The position numbers were made by a program, and so were the translations under genes. Of a stretch of 43,652 nucleotides of DNA, positions 8,525-17,062 are shown in pieces. The notes under the pieces were generated by a model. The model was not told where the DNA came from. It ran no database searches and was given only the letters and a program-made list of their open reading frames with translations. The DNA is from Deltaproteobacteria bacterium. Lineage in GTDB: Bacteria > Myxococcota > Myxococcia > Myxococcales > SZAS-1. The stretch lies in assembly GCA_018266075.1 (NCBI GenBank), contig JAFEBB010000061.1, positions 1 through 43,652 on the forward strand, read 5' to 3'. Each line of letters begins with the position of its first letter. Position 1 is the first letter of the stretch.

Positions 8525-9037
8525 ATGCCCGTGGTCACCGAACGCGATGGCGAAGTGCGCGTCTTCACCTTCAAGGAGGGCGTGCTCTCGGCGGTGGCGC
8601 ATGATCTGGAGATCGCCGTCGAGCGCTTTCGCTTCGAGTGGGACGACGCCCGCACGCGCGTGACCGCGACGTTCGATGCCAAGAGCCTGCGCGTGCTGCA
8701 CGCCATCGTGCGCGGCGCGCCGTCGAGCGCGCTCTCCGATCGCGACAAGCGCAAGATCGAAGACAACCTCCGCGACGACGTGCTGCACGTGAAGCGCTTC
8801 CCCGAGATCCGCTTTCAGTCCACGCGCATCGATGGCCTGCGCGTCGAAGGCACGCTCACGCTTCACGGCACGACGCGCGCGATCGCCACGGAGCTTCGCC
8901 AGGAGGGCGGCAAGCTGATCGCCGACGTGCCGCTGAATCAGCCCGACTTCGGCATCACCCCGTACAGCGCCATGCTGGGCACACTGCGCGTCCAGGCGGG
9001 CGTCCGCGTAAAGATTGTTGTCAGCTCAAATGGCTGA
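8525..9037 (+). CDS. YceI-family lipid-binding protein, no signal peptide
   Basis: The 170-residue protein has the YceI lipocalin-like plan. It opens with a strand-rich start (GEVRVFTFKEGVLSAVAHDLE), then FDAKSLRVLHA, then DDVLHVKRFPEIRFQSTRI, and ends with the family's GTLTLHGTTRAIA and VPLNQPDFGITPYSAMLGTLRVQ. The family binds isoprenoid or fatty amide ligands. Typical members are exported, but this one starts MPVVTERDGEV with no signal sequence, so it may act in the cytoplasm. It begins three bases after the FAD-dehydrogenase stop, suggesting shared expression and perhaps a role near the quinone pool (inference). Confidence 0.88.
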   Translation: MPVVTERDGEVRVFTFKEGVLSAVAHDLEIAVERFRFEWDDARTRVTATFDAKSLRVLHAIVRGAPSSALSDRDKRKIEDNLRDDVLHVKRFPEIRFQSTRIDGLRVEGTLTLHGTTRAIATELRQEGGKLIADVPLNQPDFGITPYSAMLGTLRVQAGVRVKIVVSSNG

Positions 9038-9129
9038 GATCACGTTGGAATGAGGAAAACGGCAGGGTCGCGCGCAACAGATTGACGCGGCGGCTGACAA
9101 TGCCTTCACACCCTCTTCCCGAGGTCTCC

Positions 9130-9990
9130 ATGAGCTACACGGTCAAGTCTGGCGACACGCTTTCGAAGATCGCTGCGCACTACAAGGTCTCGCTCTCGTC
9201 GCTCGAGAAGGCGAACCCGCAGATCAAGAACCCGAACTACATCTACGTCGGCGAGCACATCAATCTGCCGAAGGACACGTTCCAGTCGAAGCCCAAGGCG
9301 CCTGCGAAGAAGCCCACCCACAAGCCCGCGCCGCCGTCGCACAAGCCGCCCGCGAAGAAGCCGCCCGCCACCAACGCCGGCTCCTATGGTGAGCCCTGGA
9401 AGAAGGGCACCGGCGGCCAGCTCCACGGCGGCGACACCTCGCACTACCAGTCGAAGGGCACCTTCGAGGCGTCGATCAAGGGCTCGCAGTTCGCGTCCAT
9501 CAAGGCCACCGAGGGCACGGGCTACACCGACCCGGACTTCAAGGCGCGCTGGAAGGAGCTCGGCGACAAGGTGAAGAGCGGCCAGATGAAGCTGCGCATG
9601 GCCTACTGCTTCCTCGATAAGGGCAACGGCAAGGGCCAGGCCGATCACTTCCTGAAGACGCTGGGCATCACCGGCAAGCTGCCCGCGGGCACGCGCCTCG
9701 CGCTCGACTGGGAGGCCTCGGCGCTGAAGTCGCCGCAGACGCTCAAGGACGCCGCCAACGAGATCCACCGGGTGACCGGGCTCTGGCCGGTGATCTACAC
9801 CTCGAAGAGCGAGCAGGCCGTGGCTCAGAAGACCGTCCCCGGCGCGCCGATGTGGATCGCCCAGTGGACCGGCGGCACGGCGAACAAGAGCGTGCCCTTC
9901 GTGCAGTACAGCGATGGCCCCGGCTACGACCACGACGTCTTCAACGGCAGCGCGTCCGAGCTGGCCAAGTTCGCAGGCTGGAGCAAGTAG
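9130..9990 (+). CDS. LysM-GH25 muramidase (lysozyme-like)
   Basis: The 286-residue protein should cleave peptidoglycan. A single LysM (SYTVKSGDTLSKIAAHYKVS, residues 2-46) binds glycan. A Lys/Pro linker (50-85) follows, then a GH25 domain (about 98-280) with the catalytic-site acids in GGDTSHYQ (D102) and ALDWEAS (D193, E195), plus VIYTSK, MWIAQWTGG and VQYSDG. The start at 9130 is set by GAGG five bases upstream; an in-frame ATG at 9100 has no ribosome site. Neither start gives a Sec signal, so export would need another route. Its transcript ends in a strong hairpin at 10009-10042. Possible roles are wall remodelling, predation or use as a delivered effector. Confidence 0.92.
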   Translation: MSYTVKSGDTLSKIAAHYKVSLSSLEKANPQIKNPNYIYVGEHINLPKDTFQSKPKAPAKKPTHKPAPPSHKPPAKKPPATNAGSYGEPWKKGTGGQLHGGDTSHYQSKGTFEASIKGSQFASIKATEGTGYTDPDFKARWKELGDKVKSGQMKLRMAYCFLDKGNGKGQADHFLKTLGITGKLPAGTRLALDWEASALKSPQTLKDAANEIHRVTGLWPVIYTSKSEQAVAQKTVPGAPMWIAQWTGGTANKSVPFVQYSDGPGYDHDVFNGSASELAKFAGWSK

Positions 9991-10008
9991 GGCTTCGCGT
10001 CGAGATCA

Positions 10009-10042
10009 CACGGCCGGGTCGGCACGCGCCGATCCGGCCGTG
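10009..10042. terminator. bidirectional terminator hairpin between convergent genes
   Basis: CACGGCCGGGTCGGC at 10009-10023 pairs with 10028-10042 over 15 bp (one G-T pair), closing a 4-nt loop ACGC. GTGTTTCT follows on the plus strand. It sits 19 nt past the muramidase stop and just beyond the stop of the opposite gene (10049), so it can serve both. Confidence 0.8.
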
Positions 10043-10048
10043 GTGTTT

Positions 10049-10363
10049 CTAGTGCTTGATGGGTGGACCGCAGCGGCAGGAGAGCAGCTTGCCGCACGCG
10101 CGCACCGCATGGCCGCACTGGGGATGCGCCGCCAGCTTGCCGACTTCCTGCGACTCGCCATGAAACCGGCCGTGGAAGGCGTCGGTCACGTGCGCCTCGA
10201 AGATCACGCCGTCGAGCAGACAGCCGCCGTCATCGGGGTAGAGCGCGGCCTTGCAGCTGCCGCCGTCCCAGCTGTCGGTGGCTTCGGCGACGGGCGGCCG
10301 GGGCGGTGCAGCAGCAGCGATGGTGGCGACGAAACCCAGGACCAGGAGGAGCGCTTTGGGCAT
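10049..10363 (-). CDS. small secreted Cys-rich protein of unknown function
   Basis: I do not recognise this 104-residue protein. It opens with a clean Sec signal (MPKALLLVLGFVATIAAAA, cleavage likely near residue 19). The mature part of about 85 residues carries six cysteines (one CKAAL, one GGCLL, then QCGHAVRACGKLLSCRCG), several His, and ends CGPPIKH. Such spacing suggests disulfides or metal binding after export. The ribosome site is poor. It is convergent with the muramidase gene and shares its terminator. Support comes from the signal peptide and codon use; no family evidence is visible. Confidence 0.62.
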   Translation of the reverse strand: MPKALLLVLGFVATIAAAAPPRPPVAEATDSWDGGSCKAALYPDDGGCLLDGVIFEAHVTDAFHGRFHGESQEVGKLAAHPQCGHAVRACGKLLSCRCGPPIKH

Positions 10364-10557
10364 TCAGGGGACGGCGGGTCCGCGGGTTCACGCCAACGAA
10401 TCTCCCCTGGTGTCTGTGACACGGCGCACAGCCACCTTGCTCACGAACGATACGCGAGCGAATCGGTTTCACGCGATGTGGTCAGAGCCGCTACCCGCGC
10501 ACGCCCCACACGCGGGCTTGACGATTCAGCTTGGCGGCGTTCTTCGGCTGCTGCGGG

Positions 10558-11793
10558 TCAGAAGAGGATGCGGGTCTTGATGTTGGTGTCGAGCTTGGAG
10601 ATCGCGTCGCGCACTTCGATCGACACGTCCTTGGCCACGTCCATCACCAGGTAGCCGATGTTGGCGTCCGTCGCGAGCACCTGGCCCACGATGTTGGCGT
10701 TGAGGTCGGCGATGATCTTGTTCACGTCGCGGAGCACGCCGGGCACGTTCTTGTGCACGTTGAGGATGCGGTGCGTGCCGGGGATGAGCGGCAGCTCCAC
10801 CGCGGGGAAGTTCACGGTGCCGGTGGTGGTGCCGGTGTTGGTGAACTTGGTCAGCGACGTCGCCACCTCGTAGCCGATGGCCTCCTGCGCCTCCTCGGTC
10901 GACCCGCCGATGTGCGGCGTGAGGATCACGTTGGGCAGGCCGCGCAGCGCGCTCTGGAAGCCGGCGCCGTTGCCCTCGGGCTCCTCGGGGAACACGTCGA
11001 CCGCGGCGCCGCCCACGCGGCCTTCCTTGATGGCGGCCGCGAGCGCGTCGATGTCGACCACCGAGCCGCGGCTGTTGTTGAGCAGGTGCGCCCCGCGCTT
11101 CATGAGCGCGAGCTGCGGCGCGGAAATCATCATCTTCGTCTGCGGCGTGGCAGGCACGTGCAGGGTGACGAAGTCGCTCACCTTGAGCAGCTCGTCGAGC
11201 GTGGGCAGCGACTTGTTGTTGCCCATGGGCAGCTTGGTCATCACGTCGAAGAAGACCACCCGCATGCCCATGGCCTCGGCGAGCACGCCCACCTGCGAGC
11301 CGATGTGCCCGTAGCCCACGATGCCCAGGGTCTTGCCGCGGATCTCGTGGCTGCCGTCGGCGGTCTTCTTCCAGGTGCCCTCGTGCACCTCGCGCGAGCG
11401 ATCGCCGAGCTGGCGCGCGAGCGCCACGACCTCGGAGATCACCAGCTCGGCCACGCTGCGGGTGTTGGAGAACGGCGCATTGAAGACAGGGACGCCGCGG
11501 CGGTTGGCGGCCTCGAGGTCCACCTGGTTGGTGCCGATGCAGAAGCAGCCCAGGGTGAGCAGCCGCTTGGCGTTCGCGAGCACCTCGGCGGTGACGTGGG
11601 TCTTGGAGCGGATGCCCAGGATGTGCACGTCGGCGATCTTGGCGGCCAGCTCGGCCGGCTTGAGCGCGCCCTTCACCTTCTCGATCTGGAAGTGCTCGGC
11701 GCCGAAGATCTCCGAGGCGCTGGCGTGGATGTTCTCCAGGAGCAGGACCTTGATCTGGTCCTTGGGGTACGAGGTGGCGGCGTCGCGAGTCAT
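10558..11793 (-). CDS. serA: D-3-phosphoglycerate dehydrogenase, ACT-domain type
   Basis: The 411-residue enzyme oxidises 3-phosphoglycerate to 3-phosphohydroxypyruvate, the first step of serine synthesis. Length and order match the E. coli form: substrate domain (IRSKTHVTAEVL, GCFCIGTNQVDL), NAD domain with GIVGYGHIGSQVG (about residues 155-167), catalytic region (NNSRGSVVDIDAL, LTPHIGGSTEEAQ) and a C-terminal ACT domain (about 340-411, HRILNVHKNVPGVLRDVN) that in E. coli binds serine for feedback inhibition. The start MTRDAATSYPKDQ at 11793 is preferred to upstream frames that run through a heptad repeat. The gene is divergent from the DEAD-box gene and appears monocistronic. Confidence 0.95.
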   Translation of the reverse strand: MTRDAATSYPKDQIKVLLLENIHASASEIFGAEHFQIEKVKGALKPAELAAKIADVHILGIRSKTHVTAEVLANAKRLLTLGCFCIGTNQVDLEAANRRGVPVFNAPFSNTRSVAELVISEVVALARQLGDRSREVHEGTWKKTADGSHEIRGKTLGIVGYGHIGSQVGVLAEAMGMRVVFFDVMTKLPMGNNKSLPTLDELLKVSDFVTLHVPATPQTKMMISAPQLALMKRGAHLLNNSRGSVVDIDALAAAIKEGRVGGAAVDVFPEEPEGNGAGFQSALRGLPNVILTPHIGGSTEEAQEAIGYEVATSLTKFTNTGTTTGTVNFPAVELPLIPGTHRILNVHKNVPGVLRDVNKIIADLNANIVGQVLATDANIGYLVMDVAKDVSIEVRDAISKLDTNIKTRILF

Positions 11794-11802
11794 GAAAGAA
11801 CC

Positions 11803-11837
11803 GGTGGCTGGTGGCTGGTGCCTGGTGGCTGGCGGGT
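11803..11837. repeat. 7-bp tandem repeat (GGTGGCT)n in the serA leader
   Basis: Five consecutive heptads run from 11803: GGTGGCT, GGTGGCT, GGTGCCT, GGTGGCT and the degenerate GGCGGGT. The array ends 9 nt upstream of the serA start codon. Partly complementary sequence (ACCCGCCA, then CCAGCCACAGG) lies about 60-90 nt away in the same divergent region, so a cruciform or leader hairpin is possible. Copy number could vary between strains. Confidence 0.75.
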
Positions 11838-11982
11838 TGCGATAGCCCGGAGTCCCTAACACGGGCAAGCCTCGCGTGCCTGAAGACTCGACCCGCCACG
11901 AGCCAGCAGCGACCAGCCACAGGCCCCAGGCCGAAGGCCGAAGGGCCTAGCCGCCAGCCGAGCGAAGCGTTAGGAGGACCGC

Positions 11983-13728
11983 ATGCGCTTCGCTGAGCTC
12001 TCGCCGCACCCTTCGCTGGCCCGCGCCCTGGAGACCAAGGGCTACGCGGAGGCCACCCCCGTCCAGTCGGCGGTGCTCGCGCCCGCGCTCACCGGGCACG
12101 ACCTGCTCGTCTCGGCCCAGACCGGCTCGGGAAAGACCGTGGCCTTCGGGCTCGCGCTCGCGCCCACGCTGCTCCACGACGCCGAGCGCTTCACGGCCGC
12201 GCCGCTGCCGATGTGCCTGGTCATCGCGCCCACGCGCGAGCTGGCCCAGCAGGTGGCGCGCGAGCTGAGCTGGCTCTACGGCCCGGCCGGCGGGCGCGTG
12301 GTCACCTGCGTGGGCGGCACCGATCCCCGCGCGGAGGCGCGCGAGCTGGCGCGCGGTCCACACATCGTCGTCGGGACGCCTGGACGCCTCTGCGATCACC
12401 TGGCGCGCCGGCAGCTCCGGCTCGAAGGGCTGCGCGCGGTCGTCCTCGACGAAGCCGACGAGATGCTCGACATGGGCTTCCGCGAGGAGCTCGAGAAGCT
12501 GCTCGACGAAGCACCGCCGGGTCGCCGCACGCTGATGTTCTCTGCCACGCTGCCGCGCGAGATCGAGACGCTGGCCAAGAAGTACCAGCGCGACGCCAAG
12601 CGCATCGCGGTCACGCCGAGCGGCCAGGGCCACGCGGACATCGAGTACCGCGGCTACCTCATCGCCCAGCGCGAGCGCGAGCACGCGGTGGTGAACCTCC
12701 TGCGCGCCTTCGAGGACGCGCAGGCCCTGGTGTTCTGCGAGACGCGCAACGCCGTGAACCACCTGCACGCGAGCCTTTTGGAGCGCGGCTTTCCCGCAGT
12801 GGCCATCTCCGGCGAGCTGACGCAACCCGAGCGCACGCGCGCGCTGCAGAGCCTGCGCGATCGACGCGCGCGCGTGCTCGTCGCGACCGACGTCGCCGCG
12901 CGCGGGCTCGACTTGCCCGACGTCGCGCTCGTCATCCACGCCGACCTGCCACACGACGCCGAGGTGATGCTGCATCGCTCGGGTCGCACCGGCCGCGCGG
13001 GCAAGAAGGGCGTGGCCGCGGTGCTGGTCCCGCTCTCTCGCAAGGGCTTCGCCGAGCGCATGTTCGCGCGCGGGCACGTGAAGCCCGCGTGGACGCCCGT
13101 GCCCACCGCCGAAGCCATCCGCGCCCTCGACGACGAGCGCATGGTGAAAGGGCTTCCCCAGCTCGCCGCCGACGTGACCGAGGACGACTCGCGCGCGGCC
13201 AAGAAGCTGATCGAGGCGCACGGTCCGGAGCTCGTGGCCGCGGCGTTGGTGAAGCTGCAGCGCGAGCGGCAGCCGCCGCCCGAGGAGCTGCCCGAGACGG
13301 CGGCCATGCTGGCGCGCGGCCCCAAGAAGCCGTTCGAGCGTCCGCAGAAGGCTTTCGAGCGTCCGCAAAAGTCGTTCGAGCGTCAAAAGTCGTTCGAGCG
13401 TCCGCAGCGGCCGCAGCGCGAGCCGAGCCACGCGCCATCCGGCGAGCGTCCCGCGCCGCGGCCGCGCCACGAGAAGCACGAGGCCGACGAAGACGTCGTC
13501 TGGTTCCGCATGAACGTGGGCCGACAGCGCAACGCCGATCCGCGCTGGCTGGTGCCGCTGCTCTGCCGCCGCGGCGCCGTGACCAAGGCCGAGATTGGCA
13601 AGATCCGCATCTTCCCGATGGAGACGCAGTTCGGCATCGCCACGCGCGCCGCCAAGCGCTTCGAGGCCGCGGCCAAGCGGCCGGATCCCAAGGATCCGAA
13701 GATCAAGATCGAGCCCGTCGCCAAGTGA
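11983..13728 (+). CDS. DEAD-box ATP-dependent RNA helicase with DbpA-like RNA-binding domain
   Basis: The 581-residue protein unwinds RNA, probably in ribosome assembly or cold adaptation. Helicase motifs occur in order: Q-motif region (YAEATPVQSAVL), Walker A AQTGSGKT, PTRELAQQ, GTPGRL, DEAD (VVLDEADEMLDMGF), SAT (MFSATLP), then in domain 2 LVFCETR, VLVATDVAARGLD and HRSGRTGRAG. Residues about 445-490 form a basic linker with repeated FERPQK units. The C-terminus (WFRMNVGRQRNADPRWLVPL to about residue 560) resembles the DbpA/CsdA RNA-binding domain. AGGAGG stands close upstream of the ATG. It is a CsdA/DbpA relative; which one cannot be decided, so no symbol is given. Confidence 0.94.
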   Translation: MRFAELSPHPSLARALETKGYAEATPVQSAVLAPALTGHDLLVSAQTGSGKTVAFGLALAPTLLHDAERFTAAPLPMCLVIAPTRELAQQVARELSWLYGPAGGRVVTCVGGTDPRAEARELARGPHIVVGTPGRLCDHLARRQLRLEGLRAVVLDEADEMLDMGFREELEKLLDEAPPGRRTLMFSATLPREIETLAKKYQRDAKRIAVTPSGQGHADIEYRGYLIAQREREHAVVNLLRAFEDAQALVFCETRNAVNHLHASLLERGFPAVAISGELTQPERTRALQSLRDRRARVLVATDVAARGLDLPDVALVIHADLPHDAEVMLHRSGRTGRAGKKGVAAVLVPLSRKGFAERMFARGHVKPAWTPVPTAEAIRALDDERMVKGLPQLAADVTEDDSRAAKKLIEAHGPELVAAALVKLQRERQPPPEELPETAAMLARGPKKPFERPQKAFERPQKSFERQKSFERPQRPQREPSHAPSGERPAPRPRHEKHEADEDVVWFRMNVGRQRNADPRWLVPLLCRRGAVTKAEIGKIRIFPMETQFGIATRAAKRFEAAAKRPDPKDPKIKIEPVAK

Positions 13729-13777
13729 AGAGCCGGGGGCTTGCCCGCGTCGAAGGGCAGTGCCAAAAGAGTCCTCG

Positions 13778-14434
13778 ATGCGCCGCCTGGTCCCGCTCGT
13801 GCTCGCCGCTGTCCTGGCGCCGGCGCGCGCGCGCGCGGAGGGCCGCGAGCTCGTCTTCGACATGCACAAGTTCGAGGCCGTGAAGCAGGACTCGGGGCCG
13901 GTGAACTACTACACGGTCGTCGAGGATCCGGACGTCGGCCCCTACATCCACTCCGAGTACAAGCCGCCCTACGAGACGATGACGCGCGGCTACGCGGTGC
14001 CCGAAGGCCTGCGCAAGGCGTTCCACAAGCTCTCGTGGAAGTGGCGGGCCATCGCGCTCCCCGAGGGCGGCAACGAGTGCGCCAAGGACAAGGGTGACTC
14101 GGCGGCGGTCATCTACGTCACCTGGCGCCGCGGGCTGAAGTGGTACGCCATCAAGTACGTGTGGAGCGCGGTGGGTCCGAAGGGCGTCACCTGCGACAAG
14201 AAGGGCTTCCTGGTGCGCGCGCAGGAGACGGTGATCCAGGAGACGGGCGGTCCGGTGAACACCTGGGTGACGGAGGAGATCGACCTCGACGCCGAGTTCC
14301 GCAAGCACTTCGAGAACGGCGACCCCAAGGCCGACGTCCCCGACTTCATGGGCGTGGGCATCATGAGCGACGGTGACCAGACGCACTCGCGCTCGAGCGC
14401 CGACTTCGCGAAGTTCGTGTTGAAAGAGCGCTGA
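13778..14434 (+). CDS. exported DUF3047 protein
   Basis: The 218-residue product begins MRRLVPLVLAAVLAPARARA, a Sec signal, so it should be periplasmic. The body shows the DUF3047 pattern: LSWKWRAIALP, an acidic DKGDSAAVIYVTW strand, LKWYAIKYVWSA, VRAQETVIQE, and the ending MGVGIMSDGDQTHSRSSADF. The family's function is not established; the fold is predicted to be a beta-sandwich that may bind carbohydrate or lipid. The start at 13778 is chosen for the signal peptide, since the longer frame runs antisense-like through the helicase end. It lies 49 bp after the helicase gene and faces the MMPL gene. A second in-frame stop (TAA at 14441) lies two codons past the TGA. Confidence 0.85.
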   Translation: MRRLVPLVLAAVLAPARARAEGRELVFDMHKFEAVKQDSGPVNYYTVVEDPDVGPYIHSEYKPPYETMTRGYAVPEGLRKAFHKLSWKWRAIALPEGGNECAKDKGDSAAVIYVTWRRGLKWYAIKYVWSAVGPKGVTCDKKGFLVRAQETVIQETGGPVNTWVTEEIDLDAEFRKHFENGDPKADVPDFMGVGIMSDGDQTHSRSSADFAKFVLKER

Positions 14435-14440
14435 GGCTTG

Positions 14441-14454
14441 TAACCCAAAGGTTA
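14441..14454. repeat. stop-codon palindrome TAACC-CAAA-GGTTA
   Basis: A 14-bp dyad with 5-bp arms between convergent genes. Its right TTA is the stop codon of the MMPL gene on the minus strand. Its left TAA is an in-frame second stop behind the DUF3047 gene. Related 14-bp dyads occur at 23020, 34541 and 41158. Confidence 0.7.
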
Positions 14455-16965
14455 AGCCGACTCGCGCTTGCCCTCGGCCTGCACATCCGCCGCCGGCGTC
14501 GCAGGCAGATCCACCGCAATCGAGCCGCGCATCACCCAGGCCGGCAGCGCCACCAGCGCCGCGGTCAGGCACGCCACTTCACCGAGGCTCGCGAGCAGCC
14601 CGAAGCCCGCGAGCGCACGGCTGTCGGCCACCAGCAGCGACGCATAGCCGATGATGGTCGTGGCCGAGCAGAGCGCCACCGCGCCGCCGGTCTCGCGCAG
14701 CACGCGCCCCAGCGAGCCCGGCCCGTCGAGCCAGTACCGCTGGACGATGTTCGCCGCGTAGTCCACGCCGATGCCGAAGGTGATCGGCAGTACGACAAAG
14801 TTGAGGAAGTTGAGCCGCACCCGCGCGAACGCGGCCCAGCCCACCAGCCACACCACGCCGAGCACGAGCCCCGAGAGCACCTGGAGGCTCGGCACCAGCC
14901 GGCGGAAGGCCACGAGCACCAGCAGGCAGACCACGGCAAACGCGAGCACGGTGGCCTTGGGGCCGTCCTGCAGGATCGAGCGCGAGATGTCGTGGAAGAG
15001 CAGGCTCTGGCCCACGGCCCGCGCGCGGCCCTTGCTGTCGGCGATGGCGCCGCGGATGACGTCGGTGATCTCCGCGAGCTCCTTGGGGCCCATGCTGCCC
15101 ATGAAGCTGGGGAAGATGAGCGCGATGCGGCCCGTGGTCCCGTCGCGCTCGACGAGCGGCAGTCGAATCGCATCCGGCAAATCGGCGAGCGTCACCGGGC
15201 GCAGGTCGGCGGGCGGGCGAAGCAGCCGCGCGCGCTTGGCGAGCTCCGGCTCGAGCATGTTGATGCGCGTGTCGGTGAGCTGCGCGCGGATCTTCTGCAG
15301 CATGGGGATCTTCGCGTCCTGGTCCGCGGGGATCACCGAGTTGAGCGTGCGCACCTCGCGCACCGGATCGTTCTCGCCCTTGGCCTTGCGACGCTCGGCC
15401 AGCGCCACGGTGAACGCGTTGAGCTCCTCGGGCGTCTCCGCGCGCACGGCGATGGGCGTGAGGTACGCCTTGAAGACTTGATCGACCTTGGTGCCCCAGA
15501 ACACGGCGCCGTTCTTGATGCTCTTCTGCGAGCGCAGCCGCGCCGGGTCGTACTCGATGAGGTTCCCCGAGTACGTCATCACCCCCACGATCGACGCGAG
15601 CAAGAGCCCCGCGGACGCCAGCCGCACCCAGCCCGAGTGCCGCTCGACGAGGTACGCCACCGACGGCCCGAGAATCCGCTTGGGCGGGGCGGGCATCGCG
15701 TCGCCGTCGCGGTCGATGAGCACCAGCAGCGGCGGCATCAAGAGGTACGCGGCCAGCCAGCACAGGCCCATGCCCAGGCCGCCGAGCAGGCCGAACTGCG
15801 AGAAGCCGCGGAAGTCCGTGGAGCTGAGCGAGAGGTACGCGAGGCCCGCGCCGAAGGAGGCGATGAAGGTGGCGGTGAACGTGGCCGGCCAGGCTTTGCG
15901 GATCGCGTCGGCCACGTTCAGGCCGCGCCGGCGCTCCTCGAGGTAGCGCGCGGTGAGGATGATCGAGACGTTGATGCCGTTGCCCACCACGATGCTGCCC
16001 AGGAACGCGGTGTTCGCGTTGAGGTGGCCGACCAGGAAGAAGCCCAGGCCGAACGTCGTCGACGTCGCGCACGCGAGCGCCGCGCTGATGGCCAGGATCG
16101 CGCTCCAGCGGCGGAAGTAGAGCCAGAGCACGAGCATCACGAAGATGAGTACCACGGCCGTCGAGCTGGCGAGGTCTTCTATGAGCGCTTCCTGCTCCTC
16201 CACCAGCGAGCTCACATCGCCGTCGAAGCCGACCTTCATCGTCGGGTCGTACGTCGCGGGCTTGAGCGACTCCACCGCCTCGCGCACGGCGTCGAGCAGC
16301 GCCTTGTTGGCCGAGTAGCCGGTGGAGATCTCCGGCGGGCGCACCAGCATCGCCAGGATGTGCCCGTCGGGCGTCTGGAAGTAGCCGTTGCGGAACTGGG
16401 TGAGCTGGCCGGTGGCCTGGTCGTACTTCTTCTCGATGGCGTCGAGGTCGAACTTGGGCGGCGGCGTGGACTCGATGGGCTCGCCGAGCAGATCCATCGA
16501 ACCTTCGATGGCGTGCCGCTTCTCCCAGGCGATGCGCTTGTCGAGCACGGCGGAGATCTGCTGCAGGTCGGGCAGGTCCACGTAGAGCGCGCCGAAGCGC
16601 TGGATGAACGCCTGCTGCTCGTCGGTCTTGTAGTCGACCGTGCTCACCATCTCCTTCGGCAGCGCGCGCAGCTTCTTGGCGAGGTCATCGCTGAAGCGCT
16701 CGAGCGCGTCGGGGTCGTTGCCCTCGAGCACGATGGAGAGGTGGGTGACGTTGTGGACCTTGGGGCCAATGGTCCGCGCGGCCACCACGCTGGGCGCATA
16801 GGCCGGCAGCAGCTCTTCCACGTCGCTGCGGAGATCGGCGTAGAGCTTGGCGCTGAAGAACGCGCCCAGCACGGTGACCAGCGCCGCGAGGGCGAGCACG
16901 AGCCGGTGGTTCCGCAGCAGCGGCGGGACGATCCGTTCGGCGATGCTTTCGGCGTCGAGCTTCAA
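14452..16965 (-). CDS. MMPL/RND-superfamily exporter, HpnN-like
   Basis: This 837-residue inner-membrane pump has the duplicated MMPL/patched plan. TM1 (LVLALAALVTVLGAFFSAKL) is followed by a large periplasmic domain (about residues 45-270), a cluster of five or six helices (VVLIFVMLVLWLYFRR, GLGFFLVGHLNANTAFLGS, FGAGLAYLSLS), a linker, a second periplasmic domain and a second helix cluster. That cluster includes LNFVVLPITFGIGVDYAAN, the RND motif with the proton-relay Asp. Relatives such as HpnN move hopanoids or other lipids to the outer membrane. The start codon is TTG at 16965 with GAGGA upstream; no in-frame ATG is better placed. A MlaC-like and a TolC-like gene lie 4-7 kb away, possible partners. 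Lipid transport is inferred from the family. Confidence 0.9.
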   Translation of the reverse strand: MKLDAESIAERIVPPLLRNHRLVLALAALVTVLGAFFSAKLYADLRSDVEELLPAYAPSVVAARTIGPKVHNVTHLSIVLEGNDPDALERFSDDLAKKLRALPKEMVSTVDYKTDEQQAFIQRFGALYVDLPDLQQISAVLDKRIAWEKRHAIEGSMDLLGEPIESTPPPKFDLDAIEKKYDQATGQLTQFRNGYFQTPDGHILAMLVRPPEISTGYSANKALLDAVREAVESLKPATYDPTMKVGFDGDVSSLVEEQEALIEDLASSTAVVLIFVMLVLWLYFRRWSAILAISAALACATSTTFGLGFFLVGHLNANTAFLGSIVVGNGINVSIILTARYLEERRRGLNVADAIRKAWPATFTATFIASFGAGLAYLSLSSTDFRGFSQFGLLGGLGMGLCWLAAYLLMPPLLVLIDRDGDAMPAPPKRILGPSVAYLVERHSGWVRLASAGLLLASIVGVMTYSGNLIEYDPARLRSQKSIKNGAVFWGTKVDQVFKAYLTPIAVRAETPEELNAFTVALAERRKAKGENDPVREVRTLNSVIPADQDAKIPMLQKIRAQLTDTRINMLEPELAKRARLLRPPADLRPVTLADLPDAIRLPLVERDGTTGRIALIFPSFMGSMGPKELAEITDVIRGAIADSKGRARAVGQSLLFHDISRSILQDGPKATVLAFAVVCLLVLVAFRRLVPSLQVLSGLVLGVVWLVGWAAFARVRLNFLNFVVLPITFGIGVDYAANIVQRYWLDGPGSLGRVLRETGGAVALCSATTIIGYASLLVADSRALAGFGLLASLGEVACLTAALVALPAWVMRGSIAVDLPATPAADVQAEGKRESA

Positions 16966-17008
16966 ACCAGGTCCTCTTCAGTACGTCGCGCCATTGCGTT
17001 GTTTGAAT

Positions 17009-17040
17009 GGGCTCGCCCGCTTCGCGGCGCTCGCGAACCC
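17009..17040 (-). terminator. candidate terminator after the Gfo/Idh/MocA gene
   Basis: GGGCTCGC at 17009-17016 pairs with GCGAACCC at 17033-17040 (8 bp, one G-T pair), with a small inner CCGC/GCGG stem. On the minus strand it lies 22 nt past the stop at 17063 and is followed by ATTCAAAC. It would separate this gene from the MMPL gene downstream. Confidence 0.42.
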
Positions 17041-17062
17041 ACCGGCGGCAAGGCGCGACCGT

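Noticed and set aside
10494-10516. Terminator after serA (CCCGCG/CGCGGG)
   Set aside because: Only a 6-bp stem with an 11-nt loop and no T tract; too common in this GC range.
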